Assembly (NCBI GenBank): GCA_021820405.1
Contig: JAKADQ010000003.1
Coordinates: forward strand, 1 to 60,204
Source of the DNA: Thermoplasmata archaeon
GTDB taxonomy: Archaea; Thermoplasmatota; Thermoplasmata; Thermoplasmatales; Thermoplasmataceae
Direction of reading: 5' to 3'
Length of the DNA: 60,204 nt
Part shown: piece after piece, positions 20,815 through 30,720 of the stretch
How positions within the stretch are numbered: position 1 is the stretch's first letter
Layout of the letters: every line of letters begins with the position of its first letter
The notes under the pieces: model-generated
What the model saw: only the letters and a program-made list of their open reading frames with translations
Told to the model about the DNA's origin: nothing
Databases searched by the model: none
Made by a program: the position numbers and the translations under genes

Positions 20815-21369
20815 ATGAGTGAGAGAGAAAAAATTAACATCGAAAATATAGTTGCCTCGACTTCGCTTGCTGAGCATCTTGATCTTAGCAAAATAGCGCT
20901 GGCGCTTGAAGGTTCTGAGTATGAGCCTGAACAGTTTCCCGGTTTAATATACAGGCTTCACGAACCCAAAACGGCTGTTCTTATATTTAGAAGTGGAAAG
21001 GTTAATTGTACTGGTGCAAAAAATCTTGCGAACGTAAGATTGACCATACAGACCATAATAGGAAAACTCAAAAAAGCAGGAATTGAAGTATATGATGACC
21101 CGGATATTGTTGTGCAGAATATCGTTGCAGTTTATGATCTGGAATCAGATCTTAATCTCACTCAGATAGCAATGTCCCTGGGTCTTGAGAATGTTGAATA
21201 TGAGCCTGAACAGTTTCCTGGACTAGTGTACAGAGTGGAAGAGCCGAAGGTGGTTCTACTTCTTTTCGGTTCTGGGAAAGTTGTATGCACAGGTGCCAAG
21301 GAAGAGAGTGAAATAGAACAGGCAGTAATTAAGGTGAAGAAAGAACTCCAAAAAGTCGGACTTATTTAA
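20815..21369 (+). CDS. tbp: TATA-box-binding protein
   Basis: Two direct repeats containing EYEPEQFPGLIYRL...VLIFRSGKVNCTGAK and EYEPEQFPGLVYRV...VLLLFGSGKVVCTGAK. Confidence 0.97.
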   Translation: MSEREKINIENIVASTSLAEHLDLSKIALALEGSEYEPEQFPGLIYRLHEPKTAVLIFRSGKVNCTGAKNLANVRLTIQTIIGKLKKAGIEVYDDPDIVVQNIVAVYDLESDLNLTQIAMSLGLENVEYEPEQFPGLVYRVEEPKVVLLLFGSGKVVCTGAKEESEIEQAVIKVKKELQKVGLI

Positions 21370-21380
21370 GTCCGCCACAA

Positions 21381-22556
21381 TCACTCTAATATCTGGTCAA
21401 GTAGTGTCGTTGCGTATATGCCCTTGCCCAAGGTAAATTGTATTATCCTTGGCTCCGGTATTTTAAAATTGATGGGGAGGAATCTTATTCCACGATAATT
21501 TCCCGTTGAACTCATTTCTGGCTTATCACGAATTTTGAATGAATTGAATGTTATCTGTTCCTCCTCCATAATTGACTGTACTATTTCCCCAGGAATACCT
21601 TTCTGTAATTTTGTTTCGGTTCCGATCAGAGGCGCAAGCACACTGACCTTGCCCTCTCCAGATAGAGTTCTGATTCGTTCAGTATTGAATGAATCCACTT
21701 CGATCAATCGATTTTCATCGATGTTCCAGTATGAATTAACTGGTGACACTATATCTCCCTGGACTACTTCAGCTGGATTGCCAAACAATTTCTTTCTTTC
21801 GATTAAAATTTTGTTGAACAGGTATGACTGATATGCATGGACAAACATTATCTTGAGGCTTCTTGGAAGCACATCCATTGCATCTCCATAGGATTTTCCA
21901 GATAAAAGTTCGTGCATCATTGCCCTCTCGAACTGTAAATGCTCGGGAAACTTTCTTATAAATTCCCGATAATTCCATTCCCTGCTCAGATCAAGCCGAT
22001 ATTGTTCCGTATCTATTATGGGATCAGCAAGATATTCTTTGACCGCTGATTCGAAACCCTCCTTTATCAGCTTCCTCCCCACTATGTGGGTATTATATCT
22101 TATGCTTCCGAACCTCTGAATTCCAAAATTGTTCCAGAAGCCACCTTCATTCAAAATACGGCCATATCTGTTCATTATATCTTCATCTGAAAGATCTGTT
22201 TCAATCCTTATTTTAAATTCATTTCCAGTGAGGTCTCCCAAATTCAGCATTCTATTGCTTTTAAAACGTTCCATGACCTCGCAATCCCTGATATTGATCC
22301 TTTCCGGGATTCTTTCTGCATTAATGCAGAAGTACTGAGTTGTCACTGCCCTCTTATCCTTTGTGCCGGCATATGTTATCCTCTTTCGGCTTATTCCAAT
22401 ATACCTGGCAAGCTCTGTTATGAAATGATTAGTTTCCCAGTTGGTCAGCCTTATCCTCAAAATTGTGTATTTTCCATCTGTTTCTGGTTTAGCATATTCA
22501 GATATTTCAGAAACCTGAAAATCGCCAGGTTCCATTTTGATTGTATAACCTGACAT
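21381..22556 (-). CDS. truD: tRNA pseudouridine(13) synthase TruD
   Basis: ITYAGTKDKRAVTTQYFCI, LNLGDLTGNEFKIRI, NNFGIQRFG and HAYQSYLFNKIL. Confidence 0.95.
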   Translation of the reverse strand: MSGYTIKMEPGDFQVSEISEYAKPETDGKYTILRIRLTNWETNHFITELARYIGISRKRITYAGTKDKRAVTTQYFCINAERIPERINIRDCEVMERFKSNRMLNLGDLTGNEFKIRIETDLSDEDIMNRYGRILNEGGFWNNFGIQRFGSIRYNTHIVGRKLIKEGFESAVKEYLADPIIDTEQYRLDLSREWNYREFIRKFPEHLQFERAMMHELLSGKSYGDAMDVLPRSLKIMFVHAYQSYLFNKILIERKKLFGNPAEVVQGDIVSPVNSYWNIDENRLIEVDSFNTERIRTLSGEGKVSVLAPLIGTETKLQKGIPGEIVQSIMEEEQITFNSFKIRDKPEMSSTGNYRGIRFLPINFKIPEPRIIQFTLGKGIYATTLLDQILE

Positions 22557-22558
22557 AT

Positions 22559-23668
22559 TCAGATGTATGACCTTATTATTTTGTAGTTGTTGTCCCTTTC
22601 AAACGGAACCATCCCAATACTCTTTAACGCCCTGATTATTGTATCCTTCCTAAGGTTGCCTACCATCTTTCCTGTTGCGGGAATAACCCTCTCGTCGTAT
22701 ATGGTGCCACCCCAGTCGTTTGCCCCAAAATAAATTGACATCTGGCCCATCTCTACCCCGTTTGTTAGCCAAGAGGATTGTATTATAGGGAGAGCCTTGT
22801 TGAAGACTATTCTGGATATGGAAATATTTCTTAGAACCTCTTCCCCTCCAACTCTCCTGGTTACTAATCCTTCTCTTTCCAGCTTTGTATTCCCGGGTTC
22901 AAAATTCCATGGTGTGAATGACAGAAAACCGTTATACTTCTTTTGAAGGTTCAGTATAGATAGTAGGTGATCTGCTCTGTGGTAGGCATTTTCGACGTGG
23001 CCAAACATCATCGTTGCACTCGTCTTTATTCCGATGCTGTGAGCCGTTTCCATTACATCAAGCCACTGTTGCCCACTGTTTAGAGGCCTCCCGAGAATCT
23101 TCCTAACATCGCTCGAGAATATCTCTGCACCTGCTCCAGGGATCGTATCGAGGCCGCTTTCCCTCAAAGTGTAAAGAACGTCCTTAACACTTGTCTTTTC
23201 CTTTCTAGCTATAAACGAGATCTCTGATGTAGATAGCCCATTAATTCCTATCCCCGGTACCTCCTTCTTTATCTTTCTGAACATGTCAGTGTAATATTCC
23301 AAAGGCAGATCTGGATTGACACCCCCCTGAATCAATAGTTGCTTTATTCCGTAAAGTGAATCGAACTGCTTAAGCCTTTCAACGACCTGCTCGGCTGACA
23401 TGGTATATGAGTCTTCTTCCTTGCCGGTACGGTAGAAGGCACAAAAGTTGCATCTCACATTACATATATTGGTATAATTGAGAATCATGTTTGAAACGAA
23501 ACTGACCTGCCTGCCAGTAATCTTATCGGTCAGGACTCTGGCTGCACGTCCAAGGGTTTTGATATCTACCTCATTATACATATAGGCGATTTCATCTCTG
23601 GTTAAATCATCACCCTCGTCAACCTTTTTGAGAATATCCATCATTGGATCCTGAACACTGAACATCAT
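22559..23668 (-). CDS. mqnC: Radical SAM dehypoxanthine futalosine cyclase (MqnC)
   Basis: NICNVRCNFCAFYR radical-SAM motif; QGGVNPDLPLEYYTDMF; GAEIFSSDVR; TSATMMFGH; FGANDWGGTIYDE. Confidence 0.88.
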   Translation of the reverse strand: MMFSVQDPMMDILKKVDEGDDLTRDEIAYMYNEVDIKTLGRAARVLTDKITGRQVSFVSNMILNYTNICNVRCNFCAFYRTGKEEDSYTMSAEQVVERLKQFDSLYGIKQLLIQGGVNPDLPLEYYTDMFRKIKKEVPGIGINGLSTSEISFIARKEKTSVKDVLYTLRESGLDTIPGAGAEIFSSDVRKILGRPLNSGQQWLDVMETAHSIGIKTSATMMFGHVENAYHRADHLLSILNLQKKYNGFLSFTPWNFEPGNTKLEREGLVTRRVGGEEVLRNISISRIVFNKALPIIQSSWLTNGVEMGQMSIYFGANDWGGTIYDERVIPATGKMVGNLRKDTIIRALKSIGMVPFERDNNYKIIRSYI

Positions 23669-23820
23669 GGATTACTGATTCTATATTGATAAATAAACAA
23701 TTGTTATTTTTTTCTTTACATTTCCTAAGATAGTCATGGAACTAATCAGTTTTTGCATATTAATCTGGAATACAAATTTTTTTAAAAAAACATTATTATT
23801 TAAGGAGACATTACTAAAAC

Positions 23821-24930
23821 ATGATTAACTCCTATTCAGCAGATTATTGGAAAGATTTATCGATAAGTGATTACAAATTTACTCCTGGTGATGCCATGGA
23901 GATGTTGGACACTCTTGACATACATCAGATGATGTCTCTTGCAGATTCTTTAACTGATTTTGAGATCGGAAATAGAGTAACATTCGCAGTTTCATATAAT
24001 ATCAATTATAGCAATTATTGTGCCGCAAGCTGTCCTATCTGCGCCTTTTACGTTCCAGCTAAAATAAAGGGCAAAACTGACAGAGGATACGAACTGAGTA
24101 TTAACGATGTTAAGAAAGAACTCGAAAAGGCAAAGATGTATAATCCCACTGAGATACATATTGTGGGAGGTTTTAACCCATACCTACCCATAGAGTATTA
24201 CGAAGATCTTTTTTCAACCGTGAAAAAATATATGCCAGAAAGCACCCTAAAGGCTTTGACAATACCTGAGATAGATTTTATAGCAAGAACAACGGGGAAC
24301 TCCTTAAGGGAAACAGTTGAGAGATTTAGGAAGGCAGGCATGGAGGCCCATACAGGTGGTGGAGCGGAGATATTTGATTCCGAAGTGAGAAAAATTATCA
24401 CGACACCGGAGAAGATCAGCGGTGAAAAATGGCTTGAAGATGCCAGAATCATTCATTCAATAGGGATTAAGGGGAACTCCACAATGACCTATGGGCATGT
24501 TGAGAAATGGAACCATATTATAGACCATATGCTGCGGCTCAGAGATCTTGAGGCAGATGTACCGGGTTTTCTATCGTTTATACCGCTCAAATACAGTCCT
24601 GAAAATACGCCGCTTTTAAAAATAGGAAAGGTAAGCGGGCCAAGTTCAGGTGAGAAGGATCTCAAGGTTATTGCACTTGCAAGGATATTGATGGGCCATC
24701 AGATCAAAAATATCAGCGTCTATTGGGTTGCAATTGGAAAGGGTATAGCCCAGATGGCACTCACCGGGGGAGGCAATGATCTGGTGGGAACAGCCGCAAG
24801 TGAGAAGATATTTGGTGCCACAAACAGAAGAGAACAGACAACCGTCGAGGAACTTAGCTCCATGATCAACGAGATTGGAAAAGTTCCGGCTAAGAGGGAT
24901 ACTTTTTATAATATAAGGGGATATTTTTGA
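23821..24930 (+). CDS. mqnE: Radical SAM aminofutalosine synthase (MqnE)
   Basis: NYCAASCPICAFY; HIVGGFNPYLPIEYYEDLF; GGGAEIFDSEVRK; NSTMTYGHVE; GGGNDLVGT. Adjacent to mqnC and mqnA. Confidence 0.88.
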   Translation: MINSYSADYWKDLSISDYKFTPGDAMEMLDTLDIHQMMSLADSLTDFEIGNRVTFAVSYNINYSNYCAASCPICAFYVPAKIKGKTDRGYELSINDVKKELEKAKMYNPTEIHIVGGFNPYLPIEYYEDLFSTVKKYMPESTLKALTIPEIDFIARTTGNSLRETVERFRKAGMEAHTGGGAEIFDSEVRKIITTPEKISGEKWLEDARIIHSIGIKGNSTMTYGHVEKWNHIIDHMLRLRDLEADVPGFLSFIPLKYSPENTPLLKIGKVSGPSSGEKDLKVIALARILMGHQIKNISVYWVAIGKGIAQMALTGGGNDLVGTAASEKIFGATNRREQTTVEELSSMINEIGKVPAKRDTFYNIRGYF

Positions 24931-25679
24931 ACAGTTTTGCTATTATAGATCTTATACACAGTGATCCTCTTGCCAAACACCTGGATGGAAAATTTACTAT
25001 AAGGAGAGGCACCACTGGTGAAAATCTTAAACTTCTTCTTTCAGGGCAGGTTGATTATGCGATGATATCTTTAGTTGACTACTTCAAGCATTTCAACTCC
25101 CTCGATCTTGTTTACGGTCCCACAATCGTAGGCAAGATTCATTCTATGTCAAATCTACTTATATCCAGGGACTTGGATCCTTATCCCGGCATGAATATTG
25201 CAGTAACGGCTGAAACAGAAACCACTGCATTTTACCTTCGTGAGATTGTCGACGAAATGTATCCTGGAACAAGACTTATCAGAAGTAAAAGTAGTACCCC
25301 TGAAGATTTGCTTTCTGAGGAAGACTTTGCACTAGTTATTGGGAATAATGCGTTAAAAGTTTATGAATCTAATTTCAGGGTAATTTTCGATGTGACCAAA
25401 ATGTTTTCAAAACTGTTTGATCTTTACAGTATATATGCAGTTACGGCAATGAAAAAAGATAGTGGGATGGAGAGGTCAATGAAAGGCCTTTTTGAAGTGG
25501 AACCCTGGGAAAAAACAGAGATGGTTCAAACAATCAGTGCAAAGCACGGAATAAGCCCAGACATCATATCAAACTATTTTTCCGCAATTGGATATGAATT
25601 TGATTCTGTAATTGAAAAGGAGATAAAAATTATAAGAGAAATGTATGAAGAGAAGCAAGAAAATATATTCAACAAATAG
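24927..25679 (+). CDS. mqnA: Chorismate dehydratase-like menaquinone protein (MqnA/MqnD superfamily)
   Basis: GTTGENLKLLLSGQVDYAMISLVDYFKH and SMSNLLISRD; 4-bp overlap with mqnE. Confidence 0.8.
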   Translation: MNSFAIIDLIHSDPLAKHLDGKFTIRRGTTGENLKLLLSGQVDYAMISLVDYFKHFNSLDLVYGPTIVGKIHSMSNLLISRDLDPYPGMNIAVTAETETTAFYLREIVDEMYPGTRLIRSKSSTPEDLLSEEDFALVIGNNALKVYESNFRVIFDVTKMFSKLFDLYSIYAVTAMKKDSGMERSMKGLFEVEPWEKTEMVQTISAKHGISPDIISNYFSAIGYEFDSVIEKEIKIIREMYEEKQENIFNK

Positions 25680-25913
25680 AACATTTCTTCCTAATAAAAA
25701 ATAAGATCAGCCCAACCGCGGACTAACAATTTTGAAAAGCCGCCCTAATCCTTTGATTCCCTAAAACACTTAAAATTACGAAAGCATTTGGTAATTATGT
25801 CATTTGCACTTTGATGCAAAAATAGTAATGCAAATAATAAATATAATGTATTAAATAGCAATCTGTTTTAAGTTGCATTTCTCAAATTTTGAGATATATG
25901 TTAATGATATTAT

Positions 25914-26453
25914 ATGGTAGATTTATCTTCCTTTATGATCCGTGAGATTAAATGGCAGGACATGAGCGATTTGATTGAAAATTATTATTCATATTACGAT
26001 GAACTTAATGAAAACAATGGGTTCGGGATTTCCTTTTATGATGAGAAGCCGAGTTATGTAAAGGAAATACAATGGTTTTCTGATTTATATGTAGAAACCA
26101 TCTCAGGGGATGCAGTGGCGGTTGTGAGTGAAGAGAGTGGAAAAGTTGTAGGTTTGTGCGAAATTACCAGATTAAGGCCAAAATCTGACATGGGGCACAT
26201 CGGAACCCTAGGTATCGCTATTCGTAAGGAATATAGGGGGAGAGGAATAGGAAGAGAACTTTTAAAGAAAGCCCTTGAACTGTCAGAAGGAAAATTCCTT
26301 ATAGTAAAACTTGAGGTGTTTACTATAAATAATGGGGCTATACAATTATATAAAGAAATGGGCTTCAAAGAGGCAGGAGTGATACCAAAATCAATTAAAA
26401 GAGGAGACAAATTTTACGACATAATGCAGATGTTTTACGACTTAACTAAATAA
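25914..26453 (+). CDS. GNAT family N-acetyltransferase
   Basis: IGTLGIAIRKEYRGRGIGRELLKKALEL...VFTINNGAIQLYKEMGFKEAGV. Confidence 0.9.
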   Translation: MVDLSSFMIREIKWQDMSDLIENYYSYYDELNENNGFGISFYDEKPSYVKEIQWFSDLYVETISGDAVAVVSEESGKVVGLCEITRLRPKSDMGHIGTLGIAIRKEYRGRGIGRELLKKALELSEGKFLIVKLEVFTINNGAIQLYKEMGFKEAGVIPKSIKRGDKFYDIMQMFYDLTK

Positions 26454-27526
26454 TCATAACTCCACAGAATTTTAGGGTATAACTTTAACCCAAATAACCC
26501 AGCAACCTTCCTTGATCTCTCAAGTATCTCGGCGAGTGTTCTCCTTGCCCCATCCGATATGACATATATCTTTGACGGTTCGAAGAGAGCTTCCTTCACA
26601 GACATCTTCTGCGACATGCCATTATCCTTCAGCATCTGGAGGATGCTGAAATACATGTAAAGCGATACGAAGGATATGAAGAAATATCCCCTGAGGCCGT
26701 CGGTTGTGTGCACATATGCCTTGTCGTTCTCCAGCTCGTTCTTCATGGCATCGAACGCAACATCCACTTCTTCCCGTGACCTGTAGAGTTCGTATATCTC
26801 CTTAGGATCGGACCGCATGTTGCTGAGGATTGCAAATTTTCCAAGCTTCTTTTTCTCCACCATGAGATCTTCCTGTGACATTTCGCCGGATTCAATCTTC
26901 CTGATGAGATTTGTCTCCTCCTCCGCCCTCAGTGATGTGTCCTCATACATGTACAGGATCTTATCGCTAAGATCCTTCATTCCTGCATTTATCCCTCTGT
27001 TACGGAATATGAAGCTTCTATCCAGATCCATATTGAAATCAACAATGCTGAAATTCCTCCTTATTGCCACTATGAGATATACGCCATTTTTCCTTGGCAT
27101 GTCATACGACGCAAGACCACGATCTGCAATGATGATGCATTTCCCGATGTCGTATCTCTCCATAATGGAATCAAATGCCTTGTAATCCCTCACGGATCCT
27201 GGAAGTATTTCCAGGATGACTGGCCTATGTCCCTTTCCGGAGAAGACAAGGGCAAAGTTGATCTGATCCAGGTGCAGATGCTTGGGATTATGGCCTTTCT
27301 CAGCAAGGTTGATATTCTGTGATCGGGAGAATATTGATGACAGATCGAAGAGTATCTGATCCCGATTGGTTGTCAGAGAATGGAAGAACCCTGTCTGTGC
27401 TACGGTGTCGGACCCTATTATCCTGATCTTCTCTGATATGGTGTTCTCTGAAAGCGAGGCATCTATCTGCGTGGATGCGTATAATTTCTCCCATGCACTC
27501 CTCATGTATCTTATGGGTCTTGGCAC
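26435..27526 (-). pseudogene. Transposase, C-terminal ORF (DDE domain; -1 frame relative to the N-terminal ORF)
   Basis: CIIIADRGLASYDMP, KFAILSNMRSDPKEIYELYRSREEVDVAFDAMKNELE and GYFFISFVSLYMYF typical of IS1634/IS4 transposases; continues from 27511..27843 in the -1 frame. Confidence 0.8.
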
Positions 27527-27954
27527 CTTATCATGGACATTGCAAAGATCTCTTTCCAGTGATCCGGAAGGTGATGCCTGAGTTCAGGCATTATCTCCTT
27601 CACTACAGAAAGAAGGAGTTCAGAATTACCGAACTCATATATGGATCGGCGGTTCTTCTCAACGAGACCATTCCCATTGATCCTCCCTATGTATTCGGAT
27701 ACGCGGACACTCTTCTTCCTCTCCTTATCCCATCTTGTTGTGTCCTTGTATAGATAGTATGAATTTACTATCTTCTTGACCTCAACCGGAATACCGCGTT
27801 CTTCGCCTATTCTCTTCACTATCTCCCTGATCTTGGGATCCATATATACAGTAATAACATATACACGAATATAGAGAATTCTATTATCAAAACTTGTAAA
27901 ACACCCAATTTTAGAATAATAGGAAGAATTATGCCCTAGAAAATTGAGGAGTTA
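26457..27954 (-). mobile_element. IS1634/IS4-like insertion sequence, about 1.5 kb
   Basis: Two overlapping transposase ORFs flanked by imperfect terminal inverted repeats: left taactccacagaattttagggtataac, right (reverse complement) taactcctcaattttctagggcataat. Confidence 0.75.
27511..27843 (-). pseudogene. Transposase, N-terminal ORF
   Basis: SYYLYKDTTRWDKERKKSVRVSEYIGRI N-terminal domain; ends ...SMIRCQDP* where the -1 frame continues VPRPIRYMRSAWEKLY. Confidence 0.78.
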
Positions 27955-28166
27955 AGATAGCCATTCATGGGAAAGATTTCATGAAAAATGTAAAGAGGTT
28001 CCCAGATAATAATGAATAGATTCTGCACAAGCATGGGTGAGATCTGGGGAGGTCCCAGAAGAGGTATCCTTAAATTTACGTAAGATTCTGGACGTTCACC
28101 CTATGTATATAGACTCTAAAGCATCCTATATATCAAATTGTTTATAAGCAAATTTGTATTATTTTT

Positions 28167-30050
28167 GTGATGAAAACAAATATTGTCATGATGAAAACAA
28201 ATAGCAGATATCCAGTTGTAATACTATCTATCTTTCTTCTTGCTGCATTGGTATCTGGTATTTTCGCAACTAATCCTCAGACGAAGGCTTATATCAGCGG
28301 AAATACATCCATAACAGCAGTTGGGCCCTGGACTCAGATCAGTTTCGGGCCCTCCGTACAGAGAGTGAATTGGGAGATAATGAACGTAAGTTCCGGGAGC
28401 CTTGTATATGTAGACAGGATCGGAATAAGCAGGATAGATAATTATTGTCAGAACTCTGTGATCGAGAGGTTCAGCGGAAAGCACATAAAAGTGGCCCAGG
28501 TGTACACCTTCTCGAACACCGGCGTGGATGCAAGCATCGTTATCAAGAACACAGGGCATACAAAGGCTACTCTGGCTGCGATTTTTGTCCTCAAGAGTGG
28601 TCCGCATAACCTAATTCATGTTGGCTCCATAGACCCGGGTTCGTTCATTTTCGACCAGCAGAACGGTCTTTACACACTCAACCGGAGCGCATTCGAGATA
28701 ACCGAGGGGAATATCAACGTGAACTGGCAAGCTGAATCGAACATCTTCCATACCGGAGTTGTTTCACACTCAGGTACTTCCAACATCCTGTCATTACCCT
28801 TTGGTCCTATCGTTCTTGTCAGAGGTCAAACATACACAATCGACCCTTCCATTAGGTCCATGGCGAAGATGTGGCTTGGCGGTGTCGGAGAGGCGTCCCA
28901 AGAACCAGCAGTTATCGGATCATTCAGTATCGGAAACTCATACCCATCGACATTTGAGAACGGGACTCAGACCATAAAGTTTGACTATTCAGTAGTATCA
29001 ATGGGATCTTATTCCAGTGCCAAGATTGGCTTCTTTATTGCAGACCCATCGTACTATTACTATCAGATTGGTTCTACCACTGTCTACGGCACTGGCACCT
29101 ATTCCTTCTCGGTAAATCCGAACTACATAGGGCAATGGGAACAGTTTGACATAGCAGTATGGTACCCATACTTCGGTAAATGGGATTTCCAAAATGCCGC
29201 CGGGCACAGTTTTATTGTTTTTGAAAACACTGCCAATGGGTACAGTTATCCCAACCAAGGGTACCTGTGGGGGAATATGAAACCTATCAGGAACTCCGCA
29301 GGAACCATTGTGGGTGATATGTTCGCTTCCATACAGTCCCCTGCTGCTCTTCATCCTGATATGACAGTTGAATACCAGTTGATGTCAGGCATCGTACCAA
29401 GGAACAATGACTACCAGGTCAACAGGGTTGCAATGTACTTCAACTATACAGGCAATTCCCTGGGGCAATCCCCCCTCTGCATGAAAGGATCGAATGGGGT
29501 TCAACAGTGGATATTGTTCAGCTCATATCTGAATTACCAGAACAGCTCATTCTGGTCGTTAATTGACCAGATATTGTGGAAATCGGCGTTCGATGTAGCT
29601 TCAGCTTTAACTGACGGGAATACGAGCGCTCCATTTGCGGTAGGTGGCGGCCTGAATACGTTCACCATCTTGGGTCAGACCACACAGAGTGAGCCCTCGG
29701 CCTCGTCGATAAATCTGACGTACACCCAGAATGCTGGATGGGGGTCTATTCCTTGTTGTTTTTCGGGAGGCTATTACTGGAATGCTCTGGGAACCAAATA
29801 TGATCAAACGTGGTATGGGTCATACAACTTCAAACCGTCTTACATGTTTGACGTCGGGGACGAAATTGAAATGGGGAATTTCGACAATAATGCAAAAACT
29901 CCGTACGTCGTAGATTATTTCCAATATACCATTGTCTACTCAATCTTCAATACAAGTAACGACATGGGTTATAACGGTTTTCCAAGCTTGTACACAGGAT
30001 CATACACTGTCTCGGCTTACTTGCCAGAGGCTGTGGTCACGACAACATGA
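28167..30050 (+). CDS. Large secreted/surface protein
   Basis: 627 aa; N-terminal signal/anchor YPVVILSIFLLAALVSGIFA, then a long S/T/N/Y-rich ectodomain with many N-x-S/T sequons. Confidence 0.7.
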   Translation: MMKTNIVMMKTNSRYPVVILSIFLLAALVSGIFATNPQTKAYISGNTSITAVGPWTQISFGPSVQRVNWEIMNVSSGSLVYVDRIGISRIDNYCQNSVIERFSGKHIKVAQVYTFSNTGVDASIVIKNTGHTKATLAAIFVLKSGPHNLIHVGSIDPGSFIFDQQNGLYTLNRSAFEITEGNINVNWQAESNIFHTGVVSHSGTSNILSLPFGPIVLVRGQTYTIDPSIRSMAKMWLGGVGEASQEPAVIGSFSIGNSYPSTFENGTQTIKFDYSVVSMGSYSSAKIGFFIADPSYYYYQIGSTTVYGTGTYSFSVNPNYIGQWEQFDIAVWYPYFGKWDFQNAAGHSFIVFENTANGYSYPNQGYLWGNMKPIRNSAGTIVGDMFASIQSPAALHPDMTVEYQLMSGIVPRNNDYQVNRVAMYFNYTGNSLGQSPLCMKGSNGVQQWILFSSYLNYQNSSFWSLIDQILWKSAFDVASALTDGNTSAPFAVGGGLNTFTILGQTTQSEPSASSINLTYTQNAGWGSIPCCFSGGYYWNALGTKYDQTWYGSYNFKPSYMFDVGDEIEMGNFDNNAKTPYVVDYFQYTIVYSIFNTSNDMGYNGFPSLYTGSYTVSAYLPEAVVTTT

Positions 30051-30078
30051 GGCAAATTGACAACGGTTGGGATGAAAT

Positions 30079-30681
30079 ATGATTCGAAGACATGTGATCA
30101 GAACCAAAGTGGTCGCTACTGCAGTTGTGGTAGCGATCGTGATTTCACTGGTAATCCCATACGAGTTATTGACTGTTCCCAAGGATCAGATATCACAGGG
30201 TAACATACCCTCCTTGAACTGCACCTCTTTCCTTGGATACTACAACATAACCCATCCTACTAAATTCAATGAATCCGGAAACGGGTTTAAGGTAACCTTT
30301 GAACTGAGAACTGGTGGACCTACGATAATCTATCCCTGCATGGGTGACCACGCATACTTCACGATAGCCTACGTGAGCAAGAGCTACTCTTCTCCATATA
30401 CCGGGGTGGCTTTTTACGTCAGCCATGCAGCGCTTTCCATTGGAAACTATACCATGACCGCGTTCAACGTCTCGTATGTGAAATTTGGTTCGGGTAGAGT
30501 AATGTCACTGCAGTTTACAGTACAGGAAAGCATACTTACATACGACAGTGCTCACCATAGCTACGGATATTCATTCTGCATATCAGTACTTCCCGTAATG
30601 TTTTTCGGACCGTTCCATACCGACAGGAGTCCCATAGTTATGAAAGTTGGAACTACACTTCCTTGGTACTATATCGAATGA
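30079..30681 (+). CDS. Membrane-anchored exported protein
   Basis: 200 aa; N-terminal TM VVATAVVVAIVISLVIPYELL and a beta-rich ectodomain; 29 bp downstream of the surface protein on the same strand. Confidence 0.65.
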   Translation: MIRRHVIRTKVVATAVVVAIVISLVIPYELLTVPKDQISQGNIPSLNCTSFLGYYNITHPTKFNESGNGFKVTFELRTGGPTIIYPCMGDHAYFTIAYVSKSYSSPYTGVAFYVSHAALSIGNYTMTAFNVSYVKFGSGRVMSLQFTVQESILTYDSAHHSYGYSFCISVLPVMFFGPFHTDRSPIVMKVGTTLPWYYIE

Positions 30682-30720
30682 GCAGTGAGCAGAAATAGGT
30701 AACCAAAGAAGGTCAGGGAA

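Noticed and set aside
20815-21369. Internal duplication (EYEPEQFPGL twice)
   Set aside because: This is the normal two-fold repeat of TATA-binding protein, not a novel feature.
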